Of a stretch of DNA of 64,000 nucleotides, positions 54,127-62,326 are shown in pieces. The first letter of the stretch is position 1, and every line of letters starts with the position of its first letter. The position numbers and the translations under genes are program-made. The notes under the pieces were generated by a model, which was not told where the DNA came from, did no database searches, and saw only the letters and a list, made by a program, of their open reading frames with translations. This DNA comes from Verrucomicrobiota bacterium (GTDB lineage Bacteria > Verrucomicrobiota > Verrucomicrobiia > Chthoniobacterales > Terrimicrobiaceae). The stretch covers positions 1 to 64,000 of the forward strand of contig JAPLTF010000070.1 of assembly GCA_026398275.1 (NCBI GenBank), read 5' to 3'.

Positions 54127-55220
54127 TCCTGCGTCAGCTTCATGAACCAGCGCATCCGGCCGACCCCGGTCCCGGCAGCAAGGGATCCGGCCGTGGTGAT
54201 GCTCATCCCGCCGGTCTGTCCGGCTTTCTTGAAATCGTCGATCAAACGCGTTTTAATTTCCTCCGGTGATCCGTTCCGCAGCAGGAACGGCGGCATGTGC
54301 CCGTTGATCATCGTCTCCGGCATCTTCTCCCGGATCAACGCCACGTCAACGGTTGGGCCGTAATTGACCGACTTGATGCCGAGTTCGCGCTGGTCGTCGA
54401 GCAGATGCCCCATCGCGCTGTCCGAATGCTGGTAACGAATCGCGTCGCCCGGCGCCATGGCATCCATGACTTGTTTCAGGATGGGAAAGCAATAGTCGCG
54501 GTATATCTCCCGGTTGAAGAGCGCGCAGTTGTCGTCGAGAATAAACCAGCCCGTGTCGGTGTTCCCGCTGAACTCGCGCAACACCCGGTTCATCTCCACC
54601 ATTTTTTCCGCAAGCAGACCGCTGAATCTCCGGACCAACTCAGGAATATCATAAACCCAGAGGAACAGGGTTTCCGCGTCGATCACGGAAGTCATGACGG
54701 TGGCCGGGCCGCGGCTGCCGGATCCGAATTTTGGCAGCGGTTTGCCCGCTTTTTTCCGCTCTTCCCATTCGACCAGGAACTCCTCCGGAAACGCCCACGT
54801 TTTCAGATCGATCTTCTCGATCCGGTCAAGGACCCGGCTGAACTCGTCCGGATCGTTCGTGACCGGCATCAGCCAGGGAGTGCCTCCTTCGTGGTAGGCG
54901 AATTCCGAGCCGAACAGGTTTTCGATCCGCTTCGGTGAATGCACCCACGAATCCTCGTCGAAAAATGTGATCCCGACATGTTCCTTCGTGACCCGGTTCG
55001 TCTCCTTATGCAGGTTGTCGCGGTATCCCTTGTCCCGGTAGTATCGAAGAAGCGACGGGACGGACATGAACTCGAACATCCAGTGATCGTCGGGCGCAAG
55101 ACTCAGGGAGCATCGCGGCTTGTTTGTGCTGAAGTCTCGGCACCGCTCGTTCTCCTCCCAGAACGCTTTCGCATCGAACCCGGCGGTCAATTCCATGAAT
55201 TCTTTTTCAATGATGGGCAT
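54108..55220 (-). CDS. Uroporphyrinogen decarboxylase (URO-D) superfamily protein
   Basis: The 370-residue barrel protein belongs to the URO-D/methyltransferase superfamily. Features are FGSGSRGPATVMTSVIDAET, GWFILDDNCALFNREIYRDY, CFPILKQVMDAMAPGDAIRY with HSDSAMGHLL, and near the end INGHMPPFLLRNGSPEEIK. True HemE has an N-terminal RPVWFMRQAGR motif, which is absent, so this is not the haem-pathway enzyme. Relatives include corrinoid-dependent methyltransferases such as MtaA, and many uncharacterised proteins in Verrucomicrobiota sugar or methoxy-compound clusters. The partner corrinoid protein is not seen. Confidence 0.8.
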   Translation of the reverse strand: MPIIEKEFMELTAGFDAKAFWEENERCRDFSTNKPRCSLSLAPDDHWMFEFMSVPSLLRYYRDKGYRDNLHKETNRVTKEHVGITFFDEDSWVHSPKRIENLFGSEFAYHEGGTPWLMPVTNDPDEFSRVLDRIEKIDLKTWAFPEEFLVEWEERKKAGKPLPKFGSGSRGPATVMTSVIDAETLFLWVYDIPELVRRFSGLLAEKMVEMNRVLREFSGNTDTGWFILDDNCALFNREIYRDYCFPILKQVMDAMAPGDAIRYQHSDSAMGHLLDDQRELGIKSVNYGPTVDVALIREKMPETMINGHMPPFLLRNGSPEEIKTRLIDDFKKAGQTGGMSITTAGSLAAGTGVGRMRWFMKLTQDHCRYD

Positions 55221-55362
55221 AAAAAAACTGTGACCGCCGGTCGCATGGCATGCAAGGAGGAATCGACGCTCATAGAGCGCCTCGACCGTGGAATTTGCGG
55301 GCTAGTTCCGATGGGGATGTCGTGGGGCGGCAGGTCATCCCGCTGCTCGCTCCATGGGGTGT

Positions 55363-56196
55363 TCAGTAATCCACGCCCTTCTGGCGCGGGTGGCCGAGGA
55401 GGCGCTCGATGTAGTCCTCGGGCGAAAGCTTCAATGGCACCGGTCCGTCGGGCTCGCCTTTGATGAACTGCTGAACCTCGGGATCCGGGTGGTTCCGGAT
55501 TTCGTCCGGAGTTCCCTCGGCGATGATCGTTCCGGCTCGCTTGCCGGCTCCGAGCATGATCATCTTGGTGCCGATGCGGAAGGCGCTGGTCATGTCGTGA
55601 GAGATGACCACGGCGGTCATGTCGATCTTGCGGGTCAGGTCCAGGGTAAGCTGGTCGATGACGGCGGTCATGATCGGATCCAGGCCGGATGTCGGCTCGT
55701 CGCTGAAGAGGAGCTCGGGATCGAGCGCGACCGCTCGGGCGAGGCCGACCCGCTTGCGCATGCCCCCGCTGATCTCGGCCGGCTTGAGGTTTTCAAATCC
55801 TGTGAGCCCGACCAGTTCGAGCTTCATTTTGACAATGAGGTCCACAATTTCCGGATCCACTGTGCTGTTTTCAATAAGCGGGAGCGCCACGTTCTCGCCG
55901 ACCGTGAGCGACTGCAGGAGCGCTCCGAACTGAAAGTTCATCCCGAAGCGCAGGCGCAGCTTTTCCAGCTGGGCCTGCGGCATGGTGGTGATCTCCTCGC
56001 CGAAGAGTTTGATCGATCCCGAGGTGGGTTTCATCGCCCCGATGATGTGGCGCAGCAGCGTGCTCTTCCCGCATCCGGATCCTCCCATGATGATCACCGT
56101 GTCTCCTTTGTTCACGGAGAAGGTGATCCGGTTGAGGACGGTGCGATCCCCGAATTTCCTGACCAGATCACGGACTTCGATGACGGCGTCGGGCAT
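55363..56196 (-). CDS. mlaF: Mla-type lipid transport ABC ATPase
   Basis: The 277-residue ATPase has Walker A GGSGCGKSTLL, the Q-loop in FGMNFQFGALLQSLTVGENV, the signature AEISGGMRKRVGLARAVALD, Walker B LLFSDEPTSGLDP and the switch His in VVISHDMTSAF. The FQ.GALF..LTV stretch and GGMRKR signature are typical of the MlaF/Ttg2A branch, which drives phospholipid movement between the membranes. It lies 1 base downstream of the mlaE permease gene. The MlaD substrate-binding protein normally encoded next is not in the window. Confidence 0.93.
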   Translation of the reverse strand: MPDAVIEVRDLVRKFGDRTVLNRITFSVNKGDTVIIMGGSGCGKSTLLRHIIGAMKPTSGSIKLFGEEITTMPQAQLEKLRLRFGMNFQFGALLQSLTVGENVALPLIENSTVDPEIVDLIVKMKLELVGLTGFENLKPAEISGGMRKRVGLARAVALDPELLFSDEPTSGLDPIMTAVIDQLTLDLTRKIDMTAVVISHDMTSAFRIGTKMIMLGAGKRAGTIIAEGTPDEIRNHPDPEVQQFIKGEPDGPVPLKLSPEDYIERLLGHPRQKGVDY

Positions 56197-56197
56197 C

Positions 56198-56953
56198 TCA
56201 GGTAAAGAAGAAGAGGGCGGTGAGGATCGCGTTGGCCACGAGCATGGCCAGGATCGAGTTGACGACGGAGGAAGTGGTGGCTTGCCCGACGCCCTCGGCT
56301 CCCCCGGAAACTCCCAGCCCGGCCTGGCAGGAGATCAGGATGATGAGCCACGCAAAGACGATGCTTTTGATGATTCCGGAGTAGAGGTCATTGGGGTGTC
56401 CGGCCTCGATCAGGCGCTGGATGTAGCCGGCCGTATTCATGTCGAGCGAGAAGTGGCAGATGATCCAGCCGCCGGCCATCCCGATGTAATTTCCAAAAAC
56501 GGTGAGGACCGGCAGCATGACCATCATGGCCAGGAAGCGCGGCACGACGAGGAACCGCACCGGGTTGATCGCCATCACTTCGAGCGCCTCAATTTCCTCA
56601 CCGACCTTCATGGTCCCGAGTTCCGCCGTCACCGCCGACCCGCTGCGGCCGATGACCACGACTCCCACGAGCAGGGGGCCGAGCTCGCGCAGGATCGTCA
56701 TGGCAACGAGATTGGGAACATACGACGTGGCGCCCATCCGCGAGAGCTCCTGGGCTCCCTGCATGGCGAGGGTCAGCCCGATGCTGAGCGAGGTGAGTGC
56801 CGTCATCGGGAAGGCCTGCACACCGATGCGGACCATCTGCTGGAACATCGCGGACAGCCGGATCGGCTGGCCGTGGAGCGGGCCGACAAACAGCCAGTAG
56901 AGAATACTCCCGTTGAGGGAAAAAAATGCGCGGATCTGCTCCAGCAGGGTCAT
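56198..56953 (-). CDS. mlaE: Mla-type lipid transport permease
   Basis: The 251-residue inner-membrane protein has about five or six helices and the MlaE/DUF140 family features: FPMTALTSLSIGLTLAMQGA, RELGPLLVGVVVIGRSGSAV, TAELGTMKVGEEIEALEVMA, INPVRFLVVPRFLAMMVMLP and STIMACQ-like IILISCQAGLGVSGGAEGVG. The TAELGTM.V.EE.DAL motif is characteristic. Its start overlaps the STAS gene stop by 4 bases, and its stop is one base from the mlaF start, so the three form one transporter operon. Confidence 0.94.
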   Translation of the reverse strand: MTLLEQIRAFFSLNGSILYWLFVGPLHGQPIRLSAMFQQMVRIGVQAFPMTALTSLSIGLTLAMQGAQELSRMGATSYVPNLVAMTILRELGPLLVGVVVIGRSGSAVTAELGTMKVGEEIEALEVMAINPVRFLVVPRFLAMMVMLPVLTVFGNYIGMAGGWIICHFSLDMNTAGYIQRLIEAGHPNDLYSGIIKSIVFAWLIILISCQAGLGVSGGAEGVGQATTSSVVNSILAMLVANAILTALFFFT

Positions 56954-57291
56954 TTTGCTGCGAGAGCGGCGATGGCCTCATCGGCCGTGCTGCTGATCAC
57001 AAACAGTTCGTTCAGGCGGACGAGATCGAAAATGGTGCGGACTTTTTTCTGGAGGCCGAAAAGTGCGACCTTGCCTTTATAGGCAGAGCTCTCGCGCACG
57101 TATTCGATCAGGGTCGCCAGTCCGCTCGAGTCGATGTAGTCCACGGCGGTGAAATCCAGGAGAAGCGCGGCCGTTTTCGCATGCGCGCATTTCTGGAGCT
57201 CGGCCCTCAGCGCGGGGGAGGCGTGCAAATCGATTTCCCCCGACAGCTTGAGCGTCGCGGTGCCTCCCGTGTCCAGTTTTTCGATTTGCAT
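56950..57291 (-). CDS. STAS-domain protein (MlaB-like or anti-sigma antagonist-like)
   Basis: The 113-residue single STAS domain contains ATLKLSGEIDLHASPALRAE and LDFTAVDYIDSSGLATLIEY. The serine of DSSG (55-56), which SpoIIAA-type proteins phosphorylate, is kept. In the Mla system a STAS protein (MlaB) binds the ATPase and is needed for activity; its position at the head of mlaE-mlaF supports that role. The phosphorylatable serine leaves room for a SpoIIAA-like switch, but no kinase gene is nearby. The ATG at 57291 is the only sensible start. Confidence 0.88.
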   Translation of the reverse strand: MQIEKLDTGGTATLKLSGEIDLHASPALRAELQKCAHAKTAALLLDFTAVDYIDSSGLATLIEYVRESSAYKGKVALFGLQKKVRTIFDLVRLNELFVISSTADEAIAALAAK

Positions 57292-57465
57292 GACCTGTGA
57301 CTAGCCGTTCGGTGCGCACGAGGGAAGCGCGGAGTTGCCGCCATTTGCTATTTCACAGGTTCTGAGACACCCCAGCCCCCTTCGATCCACCGGCATCTGC
57401 CCGGCCACATTGATCCCGGAGTGGGTGCGCTCCGCGCGGCGGAACGCACCCGGTTTGGGCATTAG

Positions 57466-57606
57466 CTATTTGCAGCAGGATTTGCAATTGCCCTTGCAGC
57501 ACTCGGCGCACTTGTCTCCACAGCATTTCTGGCAGGAGCTTTTCGTCTCCGCACTTGCTGTGAAAGTGAGCGCCAAGGCCGCGATGGCCAGAAGAATCGT
57601 CTTCAT
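57466..57606 (-). CDS. Tiny exported cysteine-rich protein
   Basis: The 46-residue precursor has a signal peptide (MKTILLAIAALALTFTASA) and a mature part of about 27 residues containing nine cysteines in CC and CxxC pairs (SCQKCCGDKCAECC, then KGNCKSCCK). The pattern suggests metal binding or a disulfide-rich peptide. The start has a good ribosome-binding site (AAGGAAAA about 6 bases before the ATG). It follows the 101-residue Cys-rich gene by 77 bases on the same strand. No known family is recognised; metallothionein-like function is a guess. Confidence 0.75.
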   Translation of the reverse strand: MKTILLAIAALALTFTASAETKSSCQKCCGDKCAECCKGNCKSCCK

Positions 57607-57683
57607 GGGTTTTCCTTTCGATAATGTTCTTTTTTCAGGTGAACCCCGCCCGGTCAGGAGGCCGGGCGGGCTGGAGCGAAGAC

Positions 57684-57989
57684 TCACGCCGCAACCCGGG
57701 GAGGAGGAGTGGGAGGACGGTCGCTCCGCGAGTTCGAAGACTCATCGACAGGGATGCCGAAAGAGCGCCCCGGGGAGAGAGGCGGGGGCAGGGAGGTGGA
57801 GACGACGGCGTCCATCACCGGCAACTTCACGCAGGGGGATTCCACGGGACAGCCGCAATCGGAGGGCGGCGCGGTCTGCGCACAGCCATCGCAGCAACAT
57901 CCACCCGCATCGGACAGCGAGGTAACCGGGAGGACTTCCCCAGTGAGCAATATGGCGGCGGCCACAAGGAATGCTGCAAGGCACTTCAT
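57684..57989 (-). CDS. Small exported protein with an N-terminal cysteine cluster
   Basis: The 101-residue protein has a signal peptide (MKCLAAFLVAAAILLTGEVL, possibly cleaved near TSLSDA) and then GGCCCDGCAQTAPPSDCGCP with seven cysteines in about 20 residues. The tail is Pro/Ser-rich (PPPLSPGRSFGIPVDE). CCCDGC is the kind of motif seen in small secreted metal-binding or metal-sensing proteins. It precedes the 46-residue Cys-rich gene, probably in one transcript. The function is unknown. Confidence 0.65.
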   Translation of the reverse strand: MKCLAAFLVAAAILLTGEVLPVTSLSDAGGCCCDGCAQTAPPSDCGCPVESPCVKLPVMDAVVSTSLPPPLSPGRSFGIPVDESSNSRSDRPPTPPPRVAA

Positions 57990-58151
57990 GGGGAATACTG
58001 TCGACCGTTTCCTCGCCTCTGCAAATACTATTTGCCGCCTTCAATCATTGCGATCCTGTGGCCCGGACGTGGGGCGCAGATTTTTTTGTCACGCGATTTG
58101 CCCCGGCTCACGGGAAAAACCGTGGGAAGCCGACCCTGCCCAACTGCCGTA

Positions 58152-59291
58152 TCAGGCCGTCGGTGTCGGCAGCTCCCGGTGGGTTTCGACCCAATGCCGG
58201 ATCGATGCCCGCAGCTGATCCGCGGCCTCGCGGACATCCCTCTTGAGCGCGCGCATTTCGCGGCGGGAGATTTCTCCCCGGCGCTCGGCGGCTTCGCGGT
58301 ATTGGACGAGGAGGGTTTCCCAGCGTTCGAGGGCGACATTCAGGCGGGTCCTGGCATTTTCCAGCATCGCGTGGAGCGAGTCGGTCAGCGGGTGCTGGTC
58401 GATGTGCGCCTGCAGGCGTCGCTCGTGCTCCGCGATCTGGGCCTTCAGGATTTTTTCCTCGGGCACGGTGCGCAGCCCCTTGACGAGCCCGACCTTGTTG
58501 AGCGCCCAGATCGTCCATTTTGTCGGGTCGAACTGCCAGGGCTTCACTCCGTTGCGGTAGTCGTGCTGAAACTCGTGGTGAAAGTTGTGGTATCCCTCGC
58601 CGAATGTGCAGACGGCCATCAGGACGCTGTCCCTTGCCGTGCAATCGCTGGAATACGGCCGGTCGCCGATCCAGTGGCAGAGGGAGTTGATGCAAAATGT
58701 CATGTGATGCACGACCACGATGCGGGCCACGCCTGCGATCAGGAATGCACCGAGCGCGGCAACCGGTCCGCCCCAGGCCCAGCCGATGGCTGCGGGAAGG
58801 GCGAAGGCCATCGCGATGGCGACCGGGACATAATATTCGTGCTGCCACCAGGCCAAACGGTCCTTTTGAAGGTCGCGCACCCATGTGAGCGGGGTCTCCG
58901 GGCCGGTGCGGAAGAGCAGCCAGCCGATGTGGGCATGGAAAAGCCCTCTGTTGATATCGTAGGGATCCTCCTCGTGATCCACGAATTTGTGGTGGCGGCG
59001 GTGGTCGGCCGACCATGCGAGCGCCGAGCCTTCAAATGCGGCGGCGCCGAACAGGAGGGTATACATCTTCACCGGCCAGCTCGCCTTGAAGGTCAGGTGG
59101 GAAAACAGCCTGTGGTAGCCGAGCGTGATGCTCATGCCGGTCGAGATCAGGAAGAACCAGAACAGCGTGATCTGGAACGCGTCCAGTCCGTAGTGCCAGA
59201 TGTAGAGCGGCACGGCGGTGATCGTGGTCACGAATGTTCCGATCAGGAAGATCGAGTTGGTCCAGCGGATGTAGTTCAGAAGTTCTTTCAT
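58152..59291 (-). CDS. Delta-9-type acyl-CoA/acyl-lipid desaturase with extra C-terminal coiled coil
   Basis: The 379-residue membrane di-iron enzyme has three His boxes: HRLFSH (60-65), HRRHH (97-101) and HNFHH (235-239), plus four hydrophobic spans. It puts a double bond into saturated fatty acyl chains, adjusting membrane fluidity. After the catalytic part (ending near 275) there is a charged helical tail of about 100 residues (KAQIAEHERRLQAHIDQHPL onward, ending RELPTPTA) that is not part of the usual desaturase. I chose the ATG at 59291. The gene diverges from the 315-residue secreted protein. Confidence 0.9.
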   Translation of the reverse strand: MKELLNYIRWTNSIFLIGTFVTTITAVPLYIWHYGLDAFQITLFWFFLISTGMSITLGYHRLFSHLTFKASWPVKMYTLLFGAAAFEGSALAWSADHRRHHKFVDHEEDPYDINRGLFHAHIGWLLFRTGPETPLTWVRDLQKDRLAWWQHEYYVPVAIAMAFALPAAIGWAWGGPVAALGAFLIAGVARIVVVHHMTFCINSLCHWIGDRPYSSDCTARDSVLMAVCTFGEGYHNFHHEFQHDYRNGVKPWQFDPTKWTIWALNKVGLVKGLRTVPEEKILKAQIAEHERRLQAHIDQHPLTDSLHAMLENARTRLNVALERWETLLVQYREAAERRGEISRREMRALKRDVREAADQLRASIRHWVETHRELPTPTA

Positions 59292-59373
59292 AGATATAGC
59301 GGGGCGTGTTCCCCTGGAGTTTTGACCCCGGTCACACTTCCGCGCACCGTGGGGCCATAAGCGCCTCTTGTCA

Positions 59374-59393
59374 ACCAGAACACACCAGAACAC
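59374..59393. repeat. Two tandem 10-bp repeats in a divergent promoter region
   Basis: ACCAGAACAC occurs twice back to back (59374-59383 and 59384-59393) in the 142-base gap between the diverging desaturase and hypothetical genes. A one-helical-turn spacing fits a regulator binding site, but chance cannot be excluded. Confidence 0.35.
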
Positions 59394-59433
59394 ACTGGAC
59401 CAGGGTGGCGGGAGCTGGCAGGGTCAAGCTTCC

Positions 59434-60381
59434 ATGAAATTCCCCCGACTGGTTGGCGTTTTTGTTTTTCTGTCGATTTCCCTGCTTCGTGCGCAGCAGC
59501 AGGACGTTGCTCCGCCGAATGTGGACTCGATCATCAAGGAGATCGAGGCTCTGGAGCTCAAGCAGAAGCAGGGCAAAATCTCTGAGCGGAATGCCCTTCT
59601 CGGGGCGATCCAGTCAGCGGCCGCGAGCGGGCCCGCTGCCGCGAATTTCTATACCCAGGCGGTGGAGGAGGTCAATTTCAAGGGCAAAAAGGACAAGGTG
59701 GAAGCGTTTATCGGCTGGAAAAAATCCCATTCCGACCTGCTCCGCACGAAGGAGATGCAGACGGCCCTGCTGCTGCATCTGAAATATCTCCTGCTGGCGC
59801 TTCAGCGGAAGGAGCTGGAGAAGCCGGAGACCCAGCTTCCCGCAGTGATGGCGTACCTGAACGAGCTGATCGCCTGCGACGACCTGTTTGCGGACCAGAA
59901 GCCGCCCAACGACGAGACGCGAAACCTCCTCGCCCAGCCGCTCAATCAGTCGGTTTTTGCCCAGTGGTTGAGGCTCGGGGAATGGCTTCCCGACGATAAA
60001 ACCTGGGAGGGCCGCCCGGGGAACATCTCCGGGATTCTCGAAAAAAATGTGCGTTCGGTGATGCGCGATACAAAAGATCCGCAGCTCATCCAGACATGGG
60101 ATCTGGAGATGAAGGTCGAGGCGGCCCGGATCACCACCGGGCGCTCCGACCATCAGGCGGATCAATTCAACGCCGTCAACCGCCCCAGGCTGCAGTTCAA
60201 ACAAGCGCAGGACATGATCATTGTCGGGCAGCCGAACCGGGCGCTGGCGCAGATGATCACGCTCGTGCGGACGAGTCCGTCACATCCGGATTTCGCCACC
60301 TGGGTGGCGAAGATCCGCGAGCTCGTCAAGCCGGCTTCGCCCCAAACATCGCCTTCACCAGCTCCTGATACCGCTCCGTGA
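59434..60381 (+). CDS. Hypothetical exported helical protein
   Basis: The 315-residue protein has a signal peptide (MKFPRLVGVFVFLSISLLRA, cleavage before QQQ). The mature protein is mostly charged alpha-helix (IIKEIEALELKQKQGKISER, LLLALQRKELEKPETQLPAV), ending in a Pro/Ser-rich tail (KPASPQTSPSPAPDTAP). I recognise no family. The ATG at 59434 is chosen for the signal. Its last 56 bases overlap the end of the convergent acyl-CoA ligase gene. Confidence 0.7.
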   Translation: MKFPRLVGVFVFLSISLLRAQQQDVAPPNVDSIIKEIEALELKQKQGKISERNALLGAIQSAAASGPAAANFYTQAVEEVNFKGKKDKVEAFIGWKKSHSDLLRTKEMQTALLLHLKYLLLALQRKELEKPETQLPAVMAYLNELIACDDLFADQKPPNDETRNLLAQPLNQSVFAQWLRLGEWLPDDKTWEGRPGNISGILEKNVRSVMRDTKDPQLIQTWDLEMKVEAARITTGRSDHQADQFNAVNRPRLQFKQAQDMIIVGQPNRALAQMITLVRTSPSHPDFATWVAKIRELVKPASPQTSPSPAPDTAP

Positions 60382-62251
60382 TGACGTGGCGCTTGAGCTT
60401 GTAGGTGTTGGTCAGCTCATCGCCCACCTCGAACGACCTCGGGACGAATCGCCAGACCGCAATCCTCTCGAAGGGCTTGAACCCGGTCTCGGCGCCCACG
60501 AGCCTGCGGATTTCGGCATCCATGAGCCGGTGGGCGTCCTCGCGGGGGAGGATGTCCGCGATATGCGCCACCTTCAGCCCCGCGGCGCGGAATCCATCTG
60601 CGGCGGGAACAATCAGGGCACCGAGGTTCTTTTCATCCTGCCCGACGACCATGCATTGCTCGATGAGCGGCGAGCTGACCAGTCGCGCCTCGATCGGAAC
60701 CGGCTCCACGTTTTCCCCGCTCAGGAGCACGATCGTGTCCTTCGATCGCCCAAGGATTTTCAGGCAGTTGTTGAATGTCACCATCCCGATGTCGCCGGTA
60801 TTGAACCACCCGTCCCGGAGGACATGGTCCGTTCCGGCCGGATCCTTGTAGTAGCCGTTCATGACCTGGGGGCCGCGCACATGGATCTCCCCGCGCTTTC
60901 CGCGCCCGTGGCCCCGGCTCCATGTGCTCGGGTAAAGAACGTCACCCGTGTGCAGGTCGACGATCCGGATTTCTGTTCCCGGATAGGGGTGGCCGACGGT
61001 GCCGATGACCAGGTTTTTCCACGTGCGGACGGCGAGCACCGGCGATGTCTCGGTGAGGCCGTAGCCCTCGAGGACCGGGATTCCGATGAAGTTGAAAAAC
61101 TCATCCACATGCGGCTGCAGGGCGCCGCCTCCGGAGATCGTGCCGCGGAACCGCCCGCCGACGATGCTGCGAAGTTTCGACAGCACGAGGCCGTCCAGAA
61201 TCCGGTGCGGCACGACGGAGAGCAGCCAGCCTGCGGCACGCGACACGGCGAGGGCGAGGCTTTGCGTCAGTCCGCGCCCGGTCATGTCGAGTTCCTGGCC
61301 CATGAAAAACCGCTCCGCGCGGTGGACATTCCGGGCGCTCGCATACGCGGCATGGAAGAGGATCCGGCGCACGGGCGGGGCGGATTTCACGTTCGAGAGA
61401 ATTTTTTGGTAGAGGCTTTCCCAGAGCCGGGGGGCGGATGCCATGAGGGTGGGGCGGACGACTTTCAAGTCCTCCCCGATCGCACGCAGGCTTGTGTAAT
61501 ACGTGCAGGCCCCCATTGCGATGGCGACCATCTCGAAGATCCGTTCGTAACTGTGCCAGACCGGGAGGATCGAGAGTGTCCGGTCACCGGGTTCGAGGTT
61601 GAACGGCAGGTTGGCGATCTGCGAGCACATGTTCGCGTGCGTGAGCTGGACGCCTTTCGGAGTTCCCGTCGTGCCCGACGTGTAGATGATCGTGAAGAGG
61701 TCGTCCGGCTTCACGGCCGCCGCGCGATCGATCGCGGAGCGGTCGCCGGACTGCCGCAGCCTGGCTCCTTCCCGGATCAGATCCTCCAGCCGGAGAACCC
61801 CTCGCGGAGGCTCGCCGCCGGACGACATCAGGATGACTTTCTCGTGCCGCTTCAGCCGGTGGTGGCATCGCTGAACTTTTTCAAGGACAGTCAGGTTTTC
61901 GACGAAAACCACGCGCGCGTCGGCATGGTTGAGGATGTAAACCAGCTCGTCGTCGGTGATGTCCGTCCCCCGGGGAACGTCGGCCGCCCCGGCGAGCAGG
62001 ATGCCGTAGTCGCAGAAAATCCACTCCAGCCGGTTGTCTGCGATCAGCCCGACATGATCCCCGGCGCGCACGCCAAGCGGAATGAGCGCCGTTGCGAGGT
62101 CGAGCCCGGTTTCATAAAGTTCGCGAAAGCTTGTTGGGATGAACTTCCCCGAGGCATCTTTTCTCGCAAACGCCGGGAGATCGCCGAATCGTTCAGCCGC
62201 TCCGGCGTAGACTTCAGTAAGGGTGGGGGCGACGATGCGATGTTCCGGCAT
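60326..62251 (-). CDS. Long-chain fatty acid--CoA ligase (AMP-forming)
   Basis: The 641-residue adenylate-forming enzyme activates long-chain fatty acids. Visible motifs are the AMP/ATP P-loop IIYTSGTTGTPKGVQLTH, ISGGGALQPHVDEFFNFIGI, VLEGYGLTETSPVLAVRTW and DGWFNTGDIGMV with the ribose-binding Asp, followed by LKILGRSKDTIVLLSGENVE. The layout matches FadD15/ACSL-type ligases. The start at 62251 gives MPEHRIVAPTLTEVYAGAAE; the longer upstream frame crosses the divergent lipoprotein gene. It may work with the nearby desaturase in lipid remodelling. Confidence 0.93.
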   Translation of the reverse strand: MPEHRIVAPTLTEVYAGAAERFGDLPAFARKDASGKFIPTSFRELYETGLDLATALIPLGVRAGDHVGLIADNRLEWIFCDYGILLAGAADVPRGTDITDDELVYILNHADARVVFVENLTVLEKVQRCHHRLKRHEKVILMSSGGEPPRGVLRLEDLIREGARLRQSGDRSAIDRAAAVKPDDLFTIIYTSGTTGTPKGVQLTHANMCSQIANLPFNLEPGDRTLSILPVWHSYERIFEMVAIAMGACTYYTSLRAIGEDLKVVRPTLMASAPRLWESLYQKILSNVKSAPPVRRILFHAAYASARNVHRAERFFMGQELDMTGRGLTQSLALAVSRAAGWLLSVVPHRILDGLVLSKLRSIVGGRFRGTISGGGALQPHVDEFFNFIGIPVLEGYGLTETSPVLAVRTWKNLVIGTVGHPYPGTEIRIVDLHTGDVLYPSTWSRGHGRGKRGEIHVRGPQVMNGYYKDPAGTDHVLRDGWFNTGDIGMVTFNNCLKILGRSKDTIVLLSGENVEPVPIEARLVSSPLIEQCMVVGQDEKNLGALIVPAADGFRAAGLKVAHIADILPREDAHRLMDAEIRRLVGAETGFKPFERIAVWRFVPRSFEVGDELTNTYKLKRHVITERYQELVKAMFGAKPA

Positions 62252-62288
62252 GGGATGAAAGCGATTCAAGAGAGCTCTTTCCCGCGGG

Positions 62289-62316
62289 TTGCGCAAACAG
62301 TTTTCTCTGCTACAAT
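62289..62316 (+). promoter_or_regulatory. Putative sigma-70 promoter of the small lipoprotein gene
   Basis: TTGCGC (62289-62294) and TACAAT (62311-62316) are separated by 16 bases. The ATG of the gene is only 10 bases beyond the -10 box and no ribosome-binding site is present, so the transcript would be almost leaderless. Confidence 0.5.
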
Positions 62317-62326
62317 TTCCTTCAGT

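Noticed and set aside
54108-55220. HemE of haem biosynthesis
   Set aside because: The HemE N-terminal Arg-rich signature is absent and the length and motifs fit other URO-D superfamily branches.
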